A DNA stretch of 64,000 nt. It comes from Flavobacterium microcysteis. GTDB lineage: Bacteria; Bacteroidota; Bacteroidia; Flavobacteriales; Flavobacteriaceae. Shown one piece after another: positions 40,814 to 48,203 of this stretch. The stretch's first letter is position 1. Each line of letters starts with the position of its first letter. Below the pieces are notes generated by a model, which saw only the letters and a program-made list of their open reading frames with translations, did no database searches and was not told the origin of the DNA. The stretch is taken from NCBI RefSeq assembly GCF_006385255.1, contig NZ_VFJE01000056.1, positions 248,001-312,000 of the forward strand, in the 5' to 3' direction. The translations under genes and the position numbers were made by a program.

Positions 40814-40814
40814 G
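40807..40814 (+). promoter_or_regulatory. Putative -7 box (TACATTTG) for the thioredoxin-like gene
   Basis: TACATTTG fits TAnnTTTG, about 50 bases before the ATG, and is embedded in the inverted repeat at 40780-40813. The -33 match is weak. Confidence 0.4.
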
Positions 40815-40864
40815 TATAAAAAATTGTTGTAATTTAGAAATAAAGTCAAAGTAAACTTTCAATT

Positions 40865-41161
40865 ATGTCAAAATTTGGAGAACTTATCAATGCCTCTGTA
40901 CCGGTCTTAATTGATTTTTATACAGATTGGAATGAACAGTCTGTGTCAATGCACCCAGTGATTAGAGACGTAGCCGCTGCTTTGGGAGACAAGGCAAAAG
41001 TGATTAAGATTGATGTAGACAAAAATCAAGAATTGGCAGATGCTTTGCGGATTAAAGGGCTTCCAACGCTTATGATTTATAAAGAAGGTCAGATGGTTTG
41101 GAGACAGTCTGGTGAGCTCGATGCTAACACTATAATTGGTTTGGTGCAGGAACAGCTTTAG
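40865..41161 (+). CDS. Thioredoxin-fold protein lacking the CxxC active site
   Basis: 98 residues with the thioredoxin core: V-P-V-L-I-D-F-Y-T-D-W, then V-I-K-I-D-V-D-K-N-Q-E-L-A, and the cis-proline loop K-G-L-P-T-L-M-I-Y-K-E-G. The place of the W-C-G-P-C redox site is W-N-E-Q-S, so both catalytic cysteines are missing and the protein contains no Cys at all. Dithiol exchange is therefore excluded; a scaffolding, chaperone-like or binding role is more likely. It has no signal peptide and is probably cytosolic. The stop overlaps the end of the converging deacetylase gene by four bases. Confidence 0.85.
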   Translation: MSKFGELINASVPVLIDFYTDWNEQSVSMHPVIRDVAAALGDKAKVIKIDVDKNQELADALRIKGLPTLMIYKEGQMVWRQSGELDANTIIGLVQEQL

Positions 41162-41802
41162 CTGATCTTATCAAAAACAAATCCTTTCTCTTTTAGATAG
41201 CGTATTGCTTCAGGCAATACAATTTGAAGGTTTCCAAAAGCCTTTATGCTGTCATGGAAAACAATTACGCTTCCGCTTGTTGTATTCTTAATTACATTTT
41301 TAAGGCACTTTTCTGGCGTGATATTTTTGTCAAAATCCATGCTTATTACATCCCACATAATAATTTTATAGCCAAGTCTTCGCAATAATCTGGCTTGCGA
41401 CGCTTTTATTTTTCCATACGGAGGACGAAACAGTTTTGATCCGTGGCCCTCATTTTTTGCATGTTGTTGAATGGCCTTTTCACACAACATCGTATTTTCT
41501 ATATACTCTTTTTTAGCCGTTTTCCATCCTTTCAGATGATTGAAGGTATGGTTGCCAATGGCATGCCCATCCTGAATTATTTTCTGGAAGATGTCCGGGT
41601 GTTTTTCAATGTTGTCACCAATACTAAAGAAAGTAGCCTTTATGTTATGCTCTTTTAACAGATCAAGCACCCATTCTGTGATTTCAGGAATTGGGCCGTC
41701 GTCAAAGGTTAGGTAAATTGTATTGGCATTGTTTGGGATATCCCAAGTGTATTTTGGAAAAACCCATTTGATCAACCGATTTGTTTTTACCCATAAACCC
41801 AT
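41158..41802 (-). CDS. Polysaccharide deacetylase (NodB homology domain)
   Basis: 214 residues. NodB motifs are complete: L-T-F-D-D-G-P (motif 1, catalytic base and metal Asp), G-N-H-T-F-N-H (motif 2, metal His), F-R-P-P-Y-G-K (motif 3), M-W-D-V (motif 4) and V-I-V-F-H-D-S (motif 5, catalytic His). It removes acetyl groups from N- or O-acetylated sugars, such as peptidoglycan or exopolysaccharide. No clear cleavable signal peptide is visible; an N-terminal stretch with W-V-F-P-K-Y-T-W is not hydrophobic enough. Its substrate and location are uncertain. The 3' end overlaps the thioredoxin-like gene by four bases. Confidence 0.93.
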   Translation of the reverse strand: MGLWVKTNRLIKWVFPKYTWDIPNNANTIYLTFDDGPIPEITEWVLDLLKEHNIKATFFSIGDNIEKHPDIFQKIIQDGHAIGNHTFNHLKGWKTAKKEYIENTMLCEKAIQQHAKNEGHGSKLFRPPYGKIKASQARLLRRLGYKIIMWDVISMDFDKNITPEKCLKNVIKNTTSGSVIVFHDSIKAFGNLQIVLPEAIRYLKEKGFVFDKIS

Positions 41803-41822
41803 CTCAAATCTTTTTTAAAGAA

Positions 41823-41855
41823 GATGTGCCAATTTGAATTTCAAATTGGCACATC
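41823..41855. repeat. 15-base perfect inverted repeat upstream of the deacetylase gene
   Basis: GATGTGCCAATTTGA (41823-41837) is the exact reverse complement of TCAAATTGGCACATC (41841-41855), with a three-base loop. It lies 27 bases beyond the stop of the DUF2723 gene and 20 bases before the deacetylase start, both on the minus strand. Only a short T stretch follows, so it may be a weak terminator or an RNA-stabilising element. Confidence 0.8.
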
Positions 41856-41881
41856 CTAAATCCCAAATCGGGAATTTTGTT

Positions 41882-44800
41882 TTATTCGTTATCTCGTTCA
41901 AAACGTTTAAACATTGCGTTATAAGAATTGAAGTCTTTTTTGTTGGCTTCGTAGAATTCTTTGTCTCCACGATCTTTCATGACCTCAAGTAATCCTCTGT
42001 AACGTTCAATATCAGTAACAATGTCAACATAATAATCGTTTTGTTCTGTGGCTGAGAACGTTTTGAAATAAGTCAGGTTCTCCTGGTACTTTTTCATCAG
42101 TTTTTTCAGGATTTCCCTTGCTTTTTCTTTTTCGCCTACTTCATAATAGCCGCCTGCAAAAGGTTCCACAAAAGCATAATAACCGTATTGGTCGATTGGC
42201 ATTTGTTTCATGGCCAAATCAATAATGTTTTTCGCTTTCTTAGGCTTGCCTTCATTGATAAGTTGTTCCATCAATCGGGCAAGATTTGTTCTGTAGCTGA
42301 TACTGTTTTTACGTGTTTCCGGATCATGGTAGATTTTCGTGCTTCCGCCATTGCCCCAATCCCATTTCATCACAATATTATACATCTTGTCAGAATCAAT
42401 CTGTCCCATATCCATTGGGCTAGGTGCTTTTGAAAGTGATGTTTTTACAGGAACAAGTTTGTAAACCATTCCGTCCAACTGTAAATAATCTTTCATCCAA
42501 AGATAATCATCATCTCCAAAGCTTCCTCCGGTGAAGTAAATAGGGCGTTTCCAGTTGTTGTTGGCTACGACATTTAACATCATCAATCGGTTTTTGTAAA
42601 GTGCTCTGTCTTTGATATCAATATCGATATAAGGGACAATTGAATCGTTGTATTTAGGAGAAACTACCTTGTTGGCAATAACTTCTTCTTTGTTGACTGG
42701 AATCCTGATCTTGTTAGTCGGGAAATAGTGGATTTTTTGTCCGTTAGGAAGCTCATACAGCGCTCTCGGGTCGTTCAATGAAAGGAAGTTCATGAAATCA
42801 TTGATATTCCATCTCTTTTCAGTTTGAGGCCTGTGGATTGAATAATCCAGCTTATCTCCAACATATTGTTCGTGCTTGAAGCTTATTGGCAACGGTTCTG
42901 AACTGTATGCTTTGGCTTTCATCTGGTCGATATACCAATCCGTCATAAACAAGCTAGTGTTTACGATACGAATGTCGGTTCTAATGTTTTCGATTTCTTG
43001 TGCATACCAAAGCGGGAACGTGTCATTGTCGCCAATGGTAAACAATATGGCGTTCGGCTCACAGGAATTCAGATAGGCTTTTGCCATAGCAATTGCTGTG
43101 TATTTACCAGAACGGTCGTGGTCATCCCAGTTTTGAGAAGCCATTAACACCGGTGCGGCCAATAATGTTGTTGCAATAACAACAGGTCCTGCAATTTTAG
43201 GATTCAGCCATTTTTTGATAAAATCAAATATCGCATAAACTCCAAATCCAATCCAGATAGCAAATACATAGAAAGATCCTACCAGAGCATAATCTCTTTC
43301 ACGAGGCTCGAACGGCCTTTCGTTCAGGTAGATTTTTAATGCCAATCCGGTAAACAGGAATAAAACAAGCAATACATAAAAGCTTTTCAGGTCTTTATTG
43401 GCATGATAGATCAATCCGATGATTCCTAGTAGGAATGGCAGGAAATAGTACAAATTGCGTCCTTTGTTGTTCAAAACATCAGCAGGAAGATTTTGCTGTG
43501 ATCCCAGGCGTGCTTCATCAATAAAAGTGATTCCGCTCATCCAGTTACCGTCAAGATTGTCATATTTTCCTTGATTGTCGTTTTGTCTTCCGGTAAAGTT
43601 CCACATCAAATACCTCCAGTACATATATCCGAATTGGTATTCGAACATGAACTTGAAGTTGTCTGCCGTTGTTGGCTTATCAATGATTAAATAATCACCG
43701 TATGATTTTAGGAACTTATTATATCCTTCCGTATCAATCTGTCCCGAAGCATAAGCTTTGCGGAACTCATCAACATTTTTCTCCATTTCAGCACGCAATT
43801 GCGATGTGTAATGTGCCAATTCTTCTTCAGATAAATCGTTTGGATTGATGCCATATCTAGGAAGTTCTTCCTCGTAAGCGTAATTAGGATTCATTCTGAA
43901 GGTTAATACATGGGTAAATGTCATGTAGTTTTCAGCATGTTCCGGACTCCACATTCTTGGCAGGAATGCCTTGTGGTTGTCGTCTGTATTTTGTTCGGCG
44001 TTTTTGTAATTGTTTACGATTACATATTTTCCAGTTTTGTAGTCTCTTTCGTAGTTAGGAGCCTTGTCAAGATAAGGGTTGTCCTTGTCTAGCCCTGCAT
44101 AAGTATCTGAAAATTGAGGTCCGTAGAATAACGGATTTACACCATATTGCTCTCTGTTGTAGTAAGCAAGAACTTCTCTCGCATCAGATGGCTTGTTTTC
44201 GTTGATAACTGTATTCGCATTGGCACGAATTGGCAGCATCATCCAGGTAGAGAATCCAATCAGGATGAAAAGGATGCACAAAATCATGGTGTTATACTGT
44301 ACGTAGCCTTTTTGCTTGGTATATTTTAATCCAAAATAGAACAAAACAATAAACAATAATGCGACAAAAATAGTTCCTGAATCAAAAGGCATTCCTAGGC
44401 TGTTGACCATAAAAACTTCGGTTTTTCCAAAGAATCCCATTGTTAACGGCAGAAGCAGCTTGAATATGAAAAGTAAGATAGAAACTACTACGATGTTTGC
44501 AATGATAAAGTTCTTGACCGTAACAGTTTTGTAGTGTTTGAAGTAGTATAAGAATCCAATTGAAGGAATTGTAAGCAATGCCATGAAGTGAACTCCAAAA
44601 GAAAGTCCAATAATCAATGAGATAAGCAGTAACCAGCGGTTTCCACGAGGAGTATCCATATCCTGCTCCCATCTCAATCCTAACCAGAACAATACAGCTA
44701 TAAGCAAACTGGCCATAGCATAAACTTCTGCTTCAACAGCATTAAACCAGAAACTGTCTGAGAAAGTATAAGCCAAAGAACCTACAAATGCACTTCCTAA

Positions 44801-45163
44801 AATTGCGATTCCAGTATTTTTATCGATTCCAGAAGACTTAGAAGCCAACTTTTTCAATAATAAGGTCAGTGACCAGAACATAAAAAGAATGGTAAATGCG
44901 CTAGAAAAAACAGACATCATGTTCACCATTAAAGCCACTTGTGAGGCATTTGACGCAAACATAGCGAAGAATGCGCCCATCATCTGGTATAGTGGAGCTC
45001 CCGGTGGGTGACCTACTTCGAGCTTGGCGGCTGTTGAGATGTATTCGCCGCAATCCCAGAAACTTAATGTGGGTTCAACAGTCAGGGAGTAAGTTACCAA
45101 TGCGATAGCAAAAGCAGTCCATCCCAAAATTGTATTCCATTTTTTAAAGTTGAAAGATACCAT
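41882..45163 (-). CDS. DUF2723 multi-pass membrane protein (GT-C glycosyltransferase-like)
   Basis: 1093 residues. The opening with F-L-P-like hydrophobic helices (about residues 1-330, ten or more membrane segments) and S-F-W-D-C-G-E-Y-I-S-T-A-A-K-L-E-V-G-H-P-P-G-A-P-L-Y near residue 33, with the acidic D and E in the first loop, match DUF2723. This family is related to GT-C protein O-mannosyltransferases and to TMEM260. Further helices near 560-670 are followed by a soluble C-terminal domain (about 690-1093) with I-G-D-N-D-T-F-P-L-W-Y-A-Q. A role in attaching sugar to exported proteins is inferred from the fold family. The start at 45163 and an upstream gap with a tRNA gene are unremarkable. 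Confidence 0.85.
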   Translation of the reverse strand: MVSFNFKKWNTILGWTAFAIALVTYSLTVEPTLSFWDCGEYISTAAKLEVGHPPGAPLYQMMGAFFAMFASNASQVALMVNMMSVFSSAFTILFMFWSLTLLLKKLASKSSGIDKNTGIAILGSAFVGSLAYTFSDSFWFNAVEAEVYAMASLLIAVLFWLGLRWEQDMDTPRGNRWLLLISLIIGLSFGVHFMALLTIPSIGFLYYFKHYKTVTVKNFIIANIVVVSILLFIFKLLLPLTMGFFGKTEVFMVNSLGMPFDSGTIFVALLFIVLFYFGLKYTKQKGYVQYNTMILCILFILIGFSTWMMLPIRANANTVINENKPSDAREVLAYYNREQYGVNPLFYGPQFSDTYAGLDKDNPYLDKAPNYERDYKTGKYVIVNNYKNAEQNTDDNHKAFLPRMWSPEHAENYMTFTHVLTFRMNPNYAYEEELPRYGINPNDLSEEELAHYTSQLRAEMEKNVDEFRKAYASGQIDTEGYNKFLKSYGDYLIIDKPTTADNFKFMFEYQFGYMYWRYLMWNFTGRQNDNQGKYDNLDGNWMSGITFIDEARLGSQQNLPADVLNNKGRNLYYFLPFLLGIIGLIYHANKDLKSFYVLLVLFLFTGLALKIYLNERPFEPRERDYALVGSFYVFAIWIGFGVYAIFDFIKKWLNPKIAGPVVIATTLLAAPVLMASQNWDDHDRSGKYTAIAMAKAYLNSCEPNAILFTIGDNDTFPLWYAQEIENIRTDIRIVNTSLFMTDWYIDQMKAKAYSSEPLPISFKHEQYVGDKLDYSIHRPQTEKRWNINDFMNFLSLNDPRALYELPNGQKIHYFPTNKIRIPVNKEEVIANKVVSPKYNDSIVPYIDIDIKDRALYKNRLMMLNVVANNNWKRPIYFTGGSFGDDDYLWMKDYLQLDGMVYKLVPVKTSLSKAPSPMDMGQIDSDKMYNIVMKWDWGNGGSTKIYHDPETRKNSISYRTNLARLMEQLINEGKPKKAKNIIDLAMKQMPIDQYGYYAFVEPFAGGYYEVGEKEKAREILKKLMKKYQENLTYFKTFSATEQNDYYVDIVTDIERYRGLLEVMKDRGDKEFYEANKKDFNSYNAMFKRFERDNE

Positions 45164-45255
45164 ACAGAACTAATAAAATTTATACTTGCAAAGAAAATGC
45201 TTTTTTATGTAACGAAAAGCTAAAAAAAAAATATTCAATAAAAATTGAATAAAAA

Positions 45256-45286
45256 TTTGCGCAATATGTTTTTTGTGCTAAATTTG
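45256..45286 (+). promoter_or_regulatory. tRNA-Gln promoter (TTTG-N19-TAAATTTG)
   Basis: TTTG (45256-45259) and TAAATTTG (45279-45286) are separated by exactly 19 bases. The transcript would start near 45293, 14 bases before the tRNA. Confidence 0.75.
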
Positions 45287-45306
45287 CACCCGCAATCAAG
45301 CACTGC

Positions 45307-45377
45307 TGGCCTATGGTGTAATGGTAACACAGCTGATTTTGGTTCAGTCGTTCTAGGTTCGAGTCCTAGTAGGCCAA
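45307..45377 (+). tRNA. tRNA-Gln (anticodon TTG)
   Basis: A 71-base cloverleaf: acceptor TGGCCTA (45307-45313) pairs with TAGGCCA (45370-45376), discriminator A45377. The D-arm region has TGGTGTAATGGTAACA, the anticodon loop is TTTTGGT between a GCTGA/TCAGT stem, and the T arm has AGGTTCGAGTCCT. The anticodon TTG reads CAA and CAG glutamine codons. No CCA is encoded. It is a single-gene unit with its own promoter and terminator. Confidence 0.96.
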
Positions 45378-45380
45378 CAA

Positions 45381-45409
45381 AAAACCTCTCAGATTTGAGA
45401 GGTTTTTTT
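45381..45409 (+). terminator. Terminator after tRNA-Gln (bidirectional)
   Basis: AAAACCTCTCA (45381-45391) pairs with TGAGAGGTTTT (45396-45406) around GATT, with a T run to 45409. It also lies just beyond the stop of the converging universal stress gene. Confidence 0.92.
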
Positions 45410-45427
45410 ATTTATAATCGGTTTGGA

Positions 45428-46252
45428 TTAAATCTTGAAAGTAACGACTGGTCTCTGAGCATGATTGACCAAATCTTCACTAATGCTTCCGTTAAAGAAA
45501 TGGGAAAGTCCTTTTCTTCCGTGTGTGCTCATTCCAATTAAATCGGCATTGATGCTTTTTGCGAAATTCAGCACTCCTTTTTCTACGTTAGTATCGTTGT
45601 AGATGTGGAATGTGTAGTCGCTGATATCGAAATTGGCAACGAAATCCTGCATGATTTTGTTAGAAAGGTCCGTTGACTTGAAGCTGTTTGGGGTGTTGAT
45701 CATTACCAGATTCAGGTGGGCGTTGAATTTTTTTGCAAAATCAACCACTTTTGCAAACGAGCTTTTTATCTCATCGCTAAAGTCAGATGCAAAAACAAAT
45801 TTTTCTACGCTGAATTCTCCTTCTTCTTTTTTGATGACCAAAACTGGAATATCTGAAGAACGAACAACCTTTTCAGTGTTTGACCCGATAAACATTTCCT
45901 GGAAACCACTAGCTCCATGTGAACCCATAACGATAAGGTCTACATTGTTTTTTTTGCTGATGTTGATGATTCCTTCGAATGTTTTTTCGAACTGTATAAT
46001 TTCTGAAACCTGTATTCCTTCAAGATAGCTGATGTCCATCAGGCTCTCCAGTTTTTCGATAGCCTTGTTTTTGAAAAACATGATTTCAGGAATGTCGCTT
46101 CCGGAGCCAATAGCGTCACTTCCTTGTCCCGGAAGTTCAAGCATGTGAAGAAGCACAATCTCTCCATGATTTTTTTTAGCAATCTGGGCGGCAACTTTTA
46201 GGGCGTATTCTGCATGGTCAGAAAAATCGGTTGGAACTAAAATTTTTTTCAT
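45428..46252 (-). CDS. Double universal stress protein (two UspA domains)
   Basis: 274 residues with two tandem Usp domains. Domain 1 opens M-K-K-I-L-V-P-T-D-F-S-D-H-A and has the nucleotide-binding loop M-G-S-H-G-A-S-G-F-Q-E-M-F-I-G-S. Domain 2 has F-V-F-A-S-D-F-S-D and M-S-T-H-G-R-K-G-L-S-H-F-F-N-G-S. Both G-x2-G-x9-G-[ST] loops are intact, so ATP binding is likely in both. Such cytosolic proteins accumulate under stress or stationary phase, with no known single reaction. It stands alone on the minus strand between the tRNA and rimP. Confidence 0.93.
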   Translation of the reverse strand: MKKILVPTDFSDHAEYALKVAAQIAKKNHGEIVLLHMLELPGQGSDAIGSGSDIPEIMFFKNKAIEKLESLMDISYLEGIQVSEIIQFEKTFEGIINISKKNNVDLIVMGSHGASGFQEMFIGSNTEKVVRSSDIPVLVIKKEEGEFSVEKFVFASDFSDEIKSSFAKVVDFAKKFNAHLNLVMINTPNSFKSTDLSNKIMQDFVANFDISDYTFHIYNDTNVEKGVLNFAKSINADLIGMSTHGRKGLSHFFNGSISEDLVNHAQRPVVTFKI

Positions 46253-46342
46253 AATTTAAGTATAAGTATGTGATTATACAGTTTGTTTTTTCTTACATAA
46301 AGGTAAGAATTTAATTTAATATGGCACAATATACTACAATGA

Positions 46343-46373
46343 TTTTCAATATAGAAAAAAAACACTATATTTG
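46343..46373 (+). promoter_or_regulatory. Promoter of the rimP-nusA-infB operon (TTTTC-N-TATATTTG)
   Basis: TATATTTG (46366-46373) is a perfect TAnnTTTG box, with TTTTC near 46343-46347 about 19 bases upstream in the -33 position. Predicted transcription starts near 46380. Confidence 0.65.
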
Positions 46374-46401
46374 CAGCGTTATTTATTAAAACTTAAATAA
46401 T

Positions 46402-46427
46402 GAGGGGACAAATAGTCCCCTCTTTTT
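46402..46427 (+). terminator. Terminator-like hairpin in the rimP-nusA-infB leader (possible attenuator)
   Basis: GAGGGGAC (46402-46409) pairs perfectly with GTCCCCTC (46415-46422) around AAATA, followed at once by five Ts (46423-46427). It lies after the operon's TATATTTG box and 9 bases before the rimP ATG at 46436. The upstream neighbour is divergent, so it cannot be that gene's terminator. Confidence 0.8.
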
Positions 46428-46435
46428 ATAAAAAT

Positions 46436-46900
46436 ATGACATTTAAGGAAAAAGTTAGCGAGTTATTAAAAGCAGGTCTGGAAGAAAAACCGTCCATTTT
46501 TCTTATTGATCTTACAATTACGGATGCTTTCAAAATTATTGTTACTTTAGATGGTGATAATGGTGTAACTTTGCAGGACTGTATTGATATCAGCCGTGCT
46601 ATAGAACACAATCTCGACCGTGAAGAACAGGATTTTTCTTTGGAAGTAGCTTCAGGAGGCGTTTCGGCTCCGCTAAAACTGGTAAGACAGTATAAGAAAA
46701 ATTTGGGTAGGACGCTACAGGTAAAAACTGCAACCGACATTATAACTGCAGAACTTGTTGATGCTAATGAAGAATTTATCACATTGGCCTGGGCTGCAAG
46801 AGAACCGAAAAAAATAGGTAAGGGAAAGGAAACTGTCGAGAAGAGACAAGAAATTCCGTATACCGACATAAAAGAAGCAATTGTTACAATAACATTTTAA
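46436..46900 (+). CDS. rimP: Ribosome maturation factor RimP
   Basis: The ATG at 46436 gives 154 residues beginning [19 protein letters not shown]. The in-frame ATG at 46400 would add 12 residues encoded by the leader hairpin and is rejected. The family pattern is visible: [22 protein letters not shown] and [12 protein letters not shown]. RimP assists 30S assembly. It is the first gene of the classic rimP-nusA-infB unit, with nusA 14 bases downstream. Confidence 0.95.
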   Translation: MTFKEKVSELLKAGLEEKPSIFLIDLTITDAFKIIVTLDGDNGVTLQDCIDISRAIEHNLDREEQDFSLEVASGGVSAPLKLVRQYKKNLGRTLQVKTATDIITAELVDANEEFITLAWAAREPKKIGKGKETVEKRQEIPYTDIKEAIVTITF

Positions 46901-46914
46901 TTTAAAGAATAGGC

Positions 46915-48159
46915 ATGGAGAATATTGCATTAATCGAGTCATTTTCAGAGTTTAAAGACGACAAGCTGATTGATCGTGTAACGCTTATGGCGATTTTGGA
47001 AGATGTGTTTAGAAATGCACTGAAGAAGAAGTACGGTTCTGACGACAACTTCGATATCATTATCAATCCTGATAAAGGTGATATGGAAATTTGGAGAAGA
47101 AGAGTTATTGTAGCGGATGAGGATCTGGATTTCGAAAATGAAGAAATTACATTGACCGAAGCAAGAAAAATCGAGCCGGATTTCGAAATTGGAGAGGAAG
47201 TTTCTGAAGAGGTTAAATTAATCGACTTAGGAAGAAGAGCGATCCTTGCTTTGCGCCAAAACCTGATTTCAAAAATACATGAACACGATAATACGAATCT
47301 TTATAAGCAATTTAAAGATTTAATTGGCGATATTTATACTGCAGAAGTGCACCACGTACGTCCAAGAGCTGTAATTTTGGTGGATGATGAAGGAAACGAA
47401 ATCGTGCTTCCGAAAGAAAAACAGATTCCATCTGACTTTTTCAGAAAAGGAGATAACGTTCGAGGAATTATCGAAAACGTGGAATTGAAAGGAAATAAGC
47501 CTCAGATTATCATGTCTAGAACATCTGAGAAGTTCTTAGAGAAATTGTTTGAACAGGAGATACCTGAAGTATTTGACGGATTGATCACAATTAAAGGTGT
47601 GGTTAGAATTCCAGGTGAAAAAGCAAAAGTAGCTGTAGATTCATACGATGACAGAATTGATCCGGTTGGTGCTTGTGTGGGTATGAAAGGTTCAAGAATT
47701 CACGGTATCGTTCGTGAATTAGGAAACGAAAATATTGATGTTATTAATTATACAACTAATACGCAATTGTTTATTACAAGAGCATTGAGTCCTGCTAAAG
47801 TTTCTTCTATCAAAATAAACGAAGAAACAAAAAGAGCTGATGTTTTCTTGAAATTGGAAGAAGTATCGAAAGCAATCGGTAGAGGCGGACACAATATCAA
47901 ATTGGCGGGTCTTTTGACAGGATATGAATTGGATGTTATCCGAGAAGGCAATGTAGCTGAAGAAGAAGATGATGTTGAATTGACAGAGTTCTCTGATGAG
48001 ATCGATGCTTGGGTAATCGAGGAATTTGCGAAAATTGGCCTTGACACTGCAAGAAGTATCTTGAAACAAGATGTTAATGATTTAGTTAGAAGAACAGATC
48101 TTGAAGAAGAAACGATCCTTGATGTAATCAGGATTTTAAAAGAAGAGTTCGAAGACTAA
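46915..48159 (+). CDS. nusA: Transcription termination/antitermination factor NusA
   Basis: 414 residues. The N-terminal RNA-polymerase-binding domain is followed by an S1 domain (near 135-200, T-A-E-V-H-H-V-R-P-R-A-V-I-L) and two KH domains (G-A-C-V-G-M-K-G-S-R-I-H-G-I-V-R-E-L and G-R-G-G-H-N-I-K-L-A-G-L-L-T-G). A short acidic C-terminal extension replaces the repeats of E. coli NusA, as usual in Bacteroidota. NusA slows RNA polymerase and strengthens intrinsic hairpin termination. This makes the leader hairpin of its own operon a logical feedback target. Confidence 0.97.
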   Translation: MENIALIESFSEFKDDKLIDRVTLMAILEDVFRNALKKKYGSDDNFDIIINPDKGDMEIWRRRVIVADEDLDFENEEITLTEARKIEPDFEIGEEVSEEVKLIDLGRRAILALRQNLISKIHEHDNTNLYKQFKDLIGDIYTAEVHHVRPRAVILVDDEGNEIVLPKEKQIPSDFFRKGDNVRGIIENVELKGNKPQIIMSRTSEKFLEKLFEQEIPEVFDGLITIKGVVRIPGEKAKVAVDSYDDRIDPVGACVGMKGSRIHGIVRELGNENIDVINYTTNTQLFITRALSPAKVSSIKINEETKRADVFLKLEEVSKAIGRGGHNIKLAGLLTGYELDVIREGNVAEEEDDVELTEFSDEIDAWVIEEFAKIGLDTARSILKQDVNDLVRRTDLEEETILDVIRILKEEFED

Positions 48160-48203
48160 ACTCAGCAACAACACAACAAAAAAGGTAATAATAAAAAGGT
48201 TTT

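Noticed and set aside
45245-45541. 98-residue frame spanning tRNA-Gln and its terminator
   Set aside because: Its only notable content is read through the tRNA and hairpin sequence; no family signature and it overlaps structural RNA.
46400-46435. 12-residue N-terminal extension of RimP
   Set aside because: It is coded by the leader hairpin and does not resemble RimP starts; I treat it as leader RNA.
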